This document shows positions 56,673-64,000 of a stretch of 64,000 nt of DNA, one piece after another. The position numbers and the translations under genes were made by a program. The stretch is from the NCBI GenBank assembly GCA_022818135.1, contig JAFMSR010000018.1, forward strand, positions 24,602,498 through 24,666,497, read 5' to 3'. The stretch is from Saxidomus purpurata (lineage: Eukaryota; Mollusca; Bivalvia; Venerida; Veneridae). Positions within the stretch are counted from its first letter, which is position 1; every line of letters begins with the position of its first letter. Below the pieces are notes generated by a model. The model was given only the letters and a program-made list of their open reading frames with translations, ran no database searches and had not been told where the DNA came from.

Positions 56673-58593
56673 TTGTGCCCCCTTTGAAAGAAGAAAAGAA
56701 TATTGGTTTGCAGATGTCTGTCGGTATGTCCGTCCGTACGTCCTTCCGTGAACAACTGGTTTCCGGATGATAACTCAAGAACACTTGGGGCTAGGAACTT
56801 TAAACTTGATGTGGAGGTTGGTCATGACCAGCAGAGGACCCCTATTGTTTAATAGGTCAGTATGTCAAAGGTCAAGGTCACAGTGACACAGAATAGTAAA
56901 ACGGTTTCCGGATGATAACTTGAAAAGGCTTGGGCCTAGCATCTGCAAACTTGATCTGGCGGTTTGTCATGACCAGCAGATGACCCTTAATGATTTTGAG
57001 GTCAGTAGGTCAAACTTCAAGGTCACGGTGACCCGAAATTGTAAAACGGTTTCCGGATGATAAATGGAGAACGCTTGGGCCTAACATCTTAAAACTTCAT
57101 GTGTAGGTTGGTCATAACCGGTAGAGGACCCCTATTGATTTTGATATTAGTAGGTCAAAGGTCAAGGTCACAGTGACCCGGAATTGAGGAATGGTTTCCG
57201 CTAAATAACTTTTGTAAGGAGTGACCAATTGCAATGAAATTTTGTTTGTAGGTAGTTTGCGGGGAGAGGAAGCTTGGATTGCATTTGGGGTCACTAGGAT
57301 TAAGGTCAAGGTCACTGTTACTAAAAATAGATTTGTTTCAAATTTTTTTTGTATTATATAAGTGTAAATTCTTTAGGTCAAGGTCAGTTAAATTGTTGTT
57401 TAGCAAAAAAAAAAATTAGGAGGTCAAGGTCGCTTAATATTAATTTTTTTTTTATAATTTTTTTTTCAATTTTTCAATTTTTTTTTCAATTTTTTTAAGT
57501 GAGTGTCTTTGCCCAAGAACACACCTGAAACAGTCAAGGTGACTTTTTTTCACTCTTCGTCAAAGTCAATGTTAAATTCTAATATTTCTATAGAGATGAC
57601 TGTTTTATTTTCTTTTTATAATTTTTTGTTTTAATTCTATAAAATTTGTACAGACGCCTTTTTCACGAATTTCACACCAGGGATCACGCTAGCCCAGACT
57701 CATAGGGAGAAGTGACTTCTCCCTCCAGAGACATTAGGGAGAAATTTTTCAGAACAGGGAGAAGTTTGTACAACGCGTTGATAACGTTTAATGTAAAATC
57801 AGTATACCCTTTTGATACTAAAACAACTACATAAAATAAACTTTTTATTCATAAAAATTCTTTCTCATTAATAAACATTCTATTATTAACATAATATTAT
57901 GTTCTGTGGATTCCTTGGAACTTTTTAACATTTTTACAGTTAAATGCAATGTGATTGCATGAAATATTTTATTAAAACTCCTTCTCCTACTGATTTTAAT
58001 TGCCGATTAATGAATTGATTACCGAGAAAAAAAATGCAGCAGCAAATTAAACGGTCAACAACTAAACTAGCAGTGTCTGATATTCTTTGCATAAATAAAG
58101 TGTGTCAATACGATTAAAGAACTTACTGGCATCTTAACAGCCAGTTTAATTGTAAGCATGTGTAATTGTGCCTTATTGTCCCCAGTCAATGCTAATCCGT
58201 TTAATAATCGATGTTTACTCAACTATTAAATTGACAATAAACATAACACAAAAAAAAAGTCATGTCAAAATGCACATGTCAACCTTTAAATCGCTATGCT
58301 GTCTCGCCGCTTTTGATTGGCTTACCGTCTTTTATTGACCAAAGAAAGCTGATGTAACAAACGGTAGCGAGTAGGGGGTGCAGTATCGAGATTGACACTC
58401 GAAAACATCGTCAGTGGTTACGAAAAATAGAGCGACTTTGTTTTCGCTTTTTTATGCGATCACAGCGAAATGACCGTGGATACGTCGCCCTCAAACGTGA
58501 TCCCTGCACAATGACTTACTTTAAAAACTTTTACTTTCATAGTACAACTTTTGCATCAAGGGGGGCATACGTGTTTTACAAACAGCTCTTGTT
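56673..58593 (+). mobile_element. Helentron-like family G element with an internal hAT-like insertion
   Basis: 5' TGCCCCCTTTGAAAGAAGAA, TATGTCCGTCCGTACGTCC microsatellite, three to four ~150 bp cores and a poly-T-rich zone (57340-57600). The 3' end is AAGGGGGGCATACGTGTTTT, ACAAACAGCTCTTGTT at 58593, after the insertion at 57678-58506. Confidence 0.7.
57678..58506. mobile_element. 0.83 kb hAT-like non-autonomous element
   Basis: Ends CAGGGATCACGCTAG and, inverted, CAGGGATCACGTTTG. Termini starting CAGGG are frequent in hAT elements. A perfect GGGAGAAG-TGA-CTTCTCCC hairpin lies near the left end. A clear 8-bp target duplication is not visible (TTTCACAC against CACAATGA), so the superfamily is tentative. 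Confidence 0.5.
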
Positions 58594-59200
58594 GCTCTAG
58601 AAGTTACATTTTATAGCCAATCATCATGTTAATTGGTCAGAAGGTTTGTCTTGTCAAGGTCAAACAGAACGTTTTTGTTTATGATATATAGTTTAGGGTT
58701 GAAGTTTAGTCACATATGGTCAGAAGTAGGTCTCAGGTGAGCGATATAAGGCCATCTTGGCCGCCTTGTCATAAGTTTACAATAGGGATCATCTTTTCTG
58801 TTTTATTTCACCACAATTATGCTTTGAAATAATTATAGTGTATTATTGATGAGGATAGATAAGCTTGTGAGATATGAGAGGATTGCCTCCTGCTTCCTTC
58901 TTTATTTATGTCAGTCAAGTTATAATGGTTTTTCAGAGAGCAGAAAAAGACCAATCCCAGCATGTATTCCACTATTTCCTCCCCTAATATAAGCTCAGAT
59001 GGTGGTGGGTTTGAGCGGCCAGGAACCCCAGTCCATAGCAGGCCGAGGCATACTGCCAGACACAAGGGCAGAGTGAGGCGTGTCATGTCAGAACATATAA
59101 ATTGATAGAAATGGTATAGTTGATGTTGTGATCTGGGTGTTGTGGTTTCATCATTTTCAGTAAAGTTTTATTGTTTGATAGTACATGTATAACATACCTT
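58594..59200. other. Unassigned sequence with a solo family-B 3' end
   Basis: 58734-58768 reads CAGGTGAGCGATATAAGGCC, ATCTTGGCCGCCTTGTC, a decayed family-B terminus. A minus-strand frame at 58817-59086 starts with a signal-peptide-like run (MTRLTLPLCLAVCLGLLW), but the remainder has no gene character. Confidence 0.45.
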
Positions 59201-60728
59201 ATTATACCCCCCCCCCCCCCCCCGCCCCCAAACACAAAGTGTAAGGACGGGGTATACTGGATACAGCTTGTCTGTCTGTCCATCCGTCTGTCTGTAGAAG
59301 GAATCTTGTGGTCACTAAATCTCCAAAACACCTGGTCAGAATTTGATGACACTTCACAGAAGTGATAAGTACAATGCCTTGTTGTGCATGTTCCATTTTT
59401 CGGGTCACTAGGTCAAAGGTCAAGGTCACAGGGGCTCGAGATATTAAAATCTTGTGCACGCTAAATCTCCAAAACCGCTGGTCACAATTTAATGATAATT
59501 CACAGAAGTGATAAGTACCATGCCTAGTTGTGCATGGTCCATGTTTCTGGTCACTTGGTCAAAGGTTAAGGTCACAAGGGCTCAAGATAGTAAAATCTTG
59601 TGGACACTACATCTCCAAAACCCCTGGTCAGAATTTAATGATACTTAACTTAATGCTTAGTTGTGCATGGTCTGTTTTGGATCACTAGGTCAAAGGTCAA
59701 GGTCACAGGGGCTCGAGATAGTAAAATCTTGTGCGCTTTTAATCTCCAAAACCCCTGGTCACAATTTAATGATATTTTACAGAAGTGACAGGTACAGTGC
59801 CTAGTTGTGCATGGTCCATGTTTCGGATCACTAGGTCAAAGGTCACAGGGGCACAAGATAGTAAATTCATGTGCGCTCTTAATGTCCTAAACCCCTGGTC
59901 ACAATTTAATGATATTTGACATAAGTGATAAGTACCATGCCTAGTTGTGCGTGGTCCATGTTTCGGATCACTAGGTCAAGGTCATAGGGGCTCGACATAA
60001 TAAAATCTGGTGTGCTCTTAATCTACAAAACCCCTGGTCACAATTTAATGATAATTCACAGAAGTGATAAGTACAATGCTTAGTTGTGCATGGTCCATGT
60101 TTTGTATCACTAGGTCAAAGGTCACAGGGGCACGAGATAGTAAATTCATGTGCGCTCTTAATGTCCTAAACCCCTGGTCACAATTTAATGATATTTGGCA
60201 TAAGTGATAAGTACCATGCCTAGTTGTGCATGGTCCATGTTTCGGATCACTAGGTCAAAAGTCATAGGGGCTCGACATAATAAAATCTGGTGTGCTCTTA
60301 ATCTACAAAACCCCTGGTCACAATTTAATGATAATTCACAGAAGTGATAAGTACAATGCTTAGTTGTGCATGGTCCATGTTTTGTATCACTAGGTCAAAG
60401 GTCAAAGTCACAGGGGCATGAGACAGTAAATTTGTGTGCGCTCTTAATCTCCTGAACCCCTAGTCACAATTTAATGATATTTGGCAGAAGTGATAAGTAC
60501 CATGCCATGTTGTGCATGGTCCATGTTTCGGGTCATAGGGGCTCGACATAATAGAATCATGTGCGCTCTTAATCTCCAAAACCCCTGGTCAGAATTTAAT
60601 TATACTTCACAGAAGTGACAAGTACAGTGCCTTAAGTTGTGCAGGTCCAATAATAAAAGCATCAAATGTTCCATAGATTTTATATATTTGTTTGGGGGTA
60701 TTCATCACCTTCAGTGATAGTTCTAGTT
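59201..60728 (+). mobile_element. Helentron-like family H element, complete
   Basis: 5' TTATACCCCC followed by a C homopolymer, AACACAAAGTGTAAGGACGG, GTCT/GTCC microsatellite and about nine ~150 bp cores (CTCCAAAACCCCTGGTCACA, ACTAGGTCAAAGGTCAAGGT). The 3' end is TTTGGGGGTATTCATCACCT, TCAGTGATAGTTCTAGTT. The 3' hairpin and terminus closely parallel family A. Confidence 0.85.
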
Positions 60729-62240
60729 GTGATTTGCCATGAATGGGTTCAGTTGCTACAACATGGTTTTTACTCATGAAATTGGCTGCTCTTTGAACAA
60801 ATATACTATTGAATTTGAGAAATACGTACAATGCAACCTTTTTTAATGTGCCAATGAGCTTATGATTTTTTAATCTAGATTTGATTGAAATCCAAGAGAT
60901 TTCATCAAAACCCTTTTTATATTCCCAACCATAGACGGGATGTATTATGTGAACACCTGCAGCCTTCACAAACATTGTCTGCTGTCTAAGTCGAACAGTT
61001 TTCATCCGATCTTCACCAAACTGATCAAAATATTTATGGGCATGTTATCGCGACTATGTTTGATAACCAGCCAAAACACACCAGTCGCTTCTGGATTATG
61101 GCCGTTGTATTATCCAAAATTATTAAATGAGTCTTTTTTGCTCTCTAAGTTGAACAAGGGAAACCATGAAAACAGCCGTTGTTCACAGGTGACCTTTGTT
61201 TGGGGGTGTGGGCAGTTGATTTATTTTCATCACACTAAACATTGTTAATCAAGTTTCATGATCACGTGTCAGATAAACATGCTATAAGCATTAACCGGAT
61301 AACGATTTATCCGAATTTCATGCATATGGTTAAATTTTGCAAACAGTCGCACATGACAAATCAAATACAACATGATTTTGTATCAGATTAACAATGGCAG
61401 AATTTAGTTAATCGGCCTTAAAACGCTTTAATAAGCCAGAAACTGTGATGCTGATCACTTTTTCGAAACAGGAAAGGATCATTTAAATTAACGTGGATTA
61501 CGCCCCTTTGCCGTTGTTTGATTTCATTGCCGATTGTGAATAAAACAACGGCTAATTTACGAGATTAAAGTGTGTGTTTTTCAGTTTGATTGTAATGAAT
61601 CAAACAATTTACTAAACGTGACTGCATTAATTAGCTGAAATAAACGATTATTATTTAGTTGCACAAACAATGAAAACTTCGACTCGAAGATGCGAAGATG
61701 TTCTGCATCAAATAAACAATCAAGCAATTTTGGCAATTACCGGACAGTTTGAATGGATTAGTTTTACGTGTGAAGGTGACAATTAAATGTTAGCACTTCT
61801 TTTCATCACCAAAAGCATCTTTGATTATTGTGCCCGTCGTTTGAGGTGCAAACAGCTTTACAATAAACAAAATGCTCTGATTCAGCCAGCTGTAAAAATT
61901 TCAGTGGCTGTTGTTCGCATCACCGACCCGATGGCGGGAAGCTTTTTTACTGGCCGCGGACGGCAGGTGGCCGCTATTCCCGGCCCTTTTGAGAGCAAAT
62001 TTGGACAGGGGAATTCAGACTGGCCATTGTCCACAGGTGGCCACTAGTAACAGGTGGCCGTTAGCACAAGTTTGACTGTACTTTGATTACCACTCAATCT
62101 ACCTCCAACTTTGGAGGGCATATTATATTGTGAGGGTTTGGCACTCTTCTTATTCTTCAATTAGATTGCTTATAGTCCTGGCTGACACTGGGATTTCTCG
62201 CTGGGTGAATTGCACATGGGTGGAAAACACTGAAAAACGT
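60729..62240. other. Unassigned sequence
   Basis: No gene supported. The minus-strand frame 60607-61005 overlaps the family-H tail. 61920-62065 has repeated CAGGTGGCCRYTA motifs and appears repeat-derived. The phrase CTAAGTCGAACAGTTTTCAT at ~60985 looks like a tandem-core fragment of another family. Confidence 0.45.
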
Positions 62241-62257
62241 TTCTGAAATTTCCAATG

Positions 62258-62350
62258 CCCAAGCTGGGATTTGAACCGGGGACATCTGGTTTTTGCAGTC
62301 CAGAGCATTAACAACTCAAACACCACGCCACCCCTTGCGCGATGCAGTGC
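62258..62350 (-). mobile_element. tRNA-derived SINE head
   Basis: Minus strand: box A region TGGCGTGGTGTTTGAGTTG, an anticodon-like stem TCTGG/CCAGA and box B CCCGGTTCAAATCCCAGC. Acceptor-stem pairing is not convincing, so it is tRNA-like and not a tRNA gene. Confidence 0.5.
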
Positions 62351-62447
62351 TTCTTCCAGTACTAGATAAAACTCTCTGTCTTTATTTGAGCTACATTGTT
62401 CTGTCATTAAACATTTTAATCCTTTTTTAAACTTTGATATAATTATG

Positions 62448-62739
62448 TAAGTGATCAGTGGCGGACAGTTATTCTAATCATTAACCCCTGGTCCAAATTG
62501 ACCCTGCCTGGGGAAGTCACTTGGTTTCACATACTAGGCTTATATAGGGAAAACTTCAAAAATCTTCTTGTGTTAAACCTCAAGGCCCAGAGGATATTTG
62601 GAATGTAGCATCTACAAATATTGTTCAAATCATGATCAAGGGGGTCAAAATTTACTCTTCCTCTGATGTGATTGTTGACCTTTTATTACAGTCAGTGGTA
62701 GCCAGGTGAGCAATATAGGGCCAACTTGTCCTTCTTGTT
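62448..62739 (+). mobile_element. Helentron-like family B, 3' fragment
   Basis: One and a half diverged cores (GGTTTCACATACTAGGCTTA, CTACAAATATTGTTCAAATC) and the terminus AGGTGAGCAATATAGGGCCA, ACTTGTCCTTCTTGTT. Confidence 0.65.
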
Positions 62740-62864
62740 TTTAGTACAAACATGACATTAATTTGATTTATACTTATTTATTCATTTTTGATTACAACTA
62801 AGATGACTCACTTCAAATGGAAGACAGAGATAGTGTGGAATTTATGTGTCCACTATTGCAATCA

Positions 62865-62945
62865 TTATGGTTAGGATCAAACCTATGACCCTCAGATCCT
62901 GAGGTAAATGCACTTAACCACTGTGCAATTGTGCAGCTCCATGTA
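62865..62945 (-). mobile_element. tRNA-like SINE head
   Basis: Minus strand: GGAGCTGCACAATTGCACAG, TGGTTAAGTGCATTTACCTC and box-B-like TAGGTTTGATCCTAACC. The CCTCAGGATCTGAGG segment could be an anticodon arm. Diverged. Confidence 0.45.
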
Positions 62946-63056
62946 GGACTTTAAAACCCATACTTTGGGCCAAGCTCCAAATAGAATGATTTTAGTGAAA
63001 ACATCCCTTGGAGCTCAAACAAATGTTATTATACTTTGATCATGTTGCTTATAACT

Positions 63057-63265
63057 TTTTAGCTCACCTGAGCACGAAGTGCTCATGGTCAACTATTGTG
63101 ACCGCTTGATGTCTGTGGTTGTGCCTTGAAAACAGTTTACTTCAAACAACATCGCCTATGTATCCACTGAGTCAATTTCAAACAAACTTGACAGGAATGT
63201 TCCTTGAATGGTCCTTTTCTAAAATTGCTCAAACTGTTCCACTCCTCTGCACATAATGGCCGCGA
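63057..63265 (+). mobile_element. Helentron-like family B, 5' fragment
   Basis: The hairpin AGCTCACCTGAGCACGAAGT, GCTCATGGT, followed by the first family-B core (CATCGCCTATGTATCCACTG, AATGTTCCTTGAATGGTCCT). The 3' part is absent. Confidence 0.65.
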
Positions 63266-63602
63266 GCACAGGGGGTCGGCCCATAACAGTACTGATGTAT
63301 TTGGGGCTATACAGCAAAAAATTCCATATCACTACTACTATATTATAAACAAGGGATCAAACTCATCATATGACGATTTTCACAGTAGTCCCAGTTTTGT
63401 AAGCTGATCTCAGGCGCGTAGCTACCTATACGCAGGTACGCAGGTGAATCCACATTATTTCTAGATTTTTTAAAATTTTAATCTCATTGTTTAAAACCGT
63501 AAGATCTACATCTAAATTAATTTTAAATTCCATATTCAGTTCAGACCTTTAGTATTCATCGTATATTTTCCGAGTATAGATCTAGATTTTCTATTGTTTT
63601 TA

Positions 63603-64000
63603 TACCCCCAAAACGAAGTTTAGGGGGGTATATAGGAGTCACCCGGTGGTTGGTCGGTCGGTCGGTCGGTCGGGCGGTCTGTTGCATTTTCCTTGTCCGG
63701 AGCATAACTTGAAAACTACTAGTTGGAATTCAATACAACTTCATACAATGGTCAAGCACATTGAGAGGAAGTGCAGTGCACAAGAACTATAACTCCATCT
63801 TGACTAATTACAGAGTTATTGCCCTTTGTTACTTTTCCTTGTCCGGAGCATAACTTGAAAACTACAAGTTGGAATTCAATACAACTTCATACAATGGTCA
63901 AGCACATTGAGAGGAAGTGCAGTGCGCAAGAACCATAACTCCATCTTGACTAATTACAGAGTTATTGCCCTTTGTTACTTTTCCTTGTCCGGAGCATAAC
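63603..64000 (+). mobile_element. Helentron-like family A copy, runs off the window
   Basis: TACCCCCAAAACGAAGTTTA, GGAGTCACCCGGTGGTTGGT, (GGTC)n and two and a half 146-bp cores. The window ends inside the third core. Confidence 0.9.

Noticed and set aside
58817..59086. 89-codon minus-strand frame with a signal-peptide-like start
   Set aside because: Only the first ~25 residues look secretory. The remainder is low in information, no upstream promoter or splice context is visible, and the stretch lies between mobile elements.
60607..61005. 132-codon minus-strand frame
   Set aside because: Its C-terminal third is the family-H 3' terminus read backwards. The rest has no recognisable domain, so I regard it as chance.

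Overview
The window is a gene-poor, AT-rich piece of a metazoan nuclear genome, most likely a bivalve mollusc (inference). The grounds are dense pearl-like/Helentron-like non-autonomous elements with ~145-175 bp tandem cores and GTCC/GTCG microsatellites, tRNA-derived SINEs, a jockey/CR1-like non-LTR retrotransposon, and spliced DNA-transposon genes with GT-AG introns. No bacterial, plasmid or CRISPR feature was seen. Most open frames here are tandem repeats or terminal repeats read as protein.

Host material is thin. Two small plus-strand exons with compatible splice phases (3123-3187 and 53605-53712), and a weaker one at 2869-2943, may belong to one unidentified helical protein gene whose ~50 kb intron would hold nearly everything else.

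Left part (1-20 kb). After minisatellites comes a non-LTR reverse-transcriptase relic (4425-4548 and 11050-11700) split by a 6.5 kb transposon (4553-11045). That transposon has ~540 bp terminal inverted repeats and TTAA target duplications. Removing it and one TTAA rejoins the RT reading frame exactly. It carries remnants of a gene whose last exons encode a DEDDh (DnaQ-like) exonuclease start. From 14.6 to 15.7 kb lies a heavily decayed minus-strand coding relic. From 16.4 to 19.6 kb, Helentron-like families sit inside one another, including a clean filled/empty site pair.

Centre (22.9-35.6 kb). A 12.66 kb PIF/Harbinger element has matching termini, a five-exon minus-strand transposase whose joined frame is open (340 aa, DDE residues present), and a five-exon plus-strand Myb/SANT-like partner gene with a probable frameshift. 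It landed in a palindromic CACC-W-GGTG site inside another Helentron-like copy. It was then enlarged by nested insertions: a TIR element carrying two tRNA-like modules, and two Helentron-like copies in transposase introns.

Right part (36-64 kb). This is a mosaic of Helentron-like families (called A, B, C, D, F, G, H and J here), a second TTAA element inside a family-B copy, LINE 3' relics, a 27-bp minisatellite, a near-identical 1.5 kb tandem duplication, a 28-bp perfect palindrome, an hAT-like TIR element and tRNA-like SINE fragments. All Helentron-like families share a 3' terminus close to CTCTWGTT preceded by a hairpin. Several carry nuclear-receptor-type half-sites (TCAAGGTCA, GGTCAnnnTGACC) in every core unit. 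Family letters are local labels. Copy boundaries were read by eye and may be off by a few bases.
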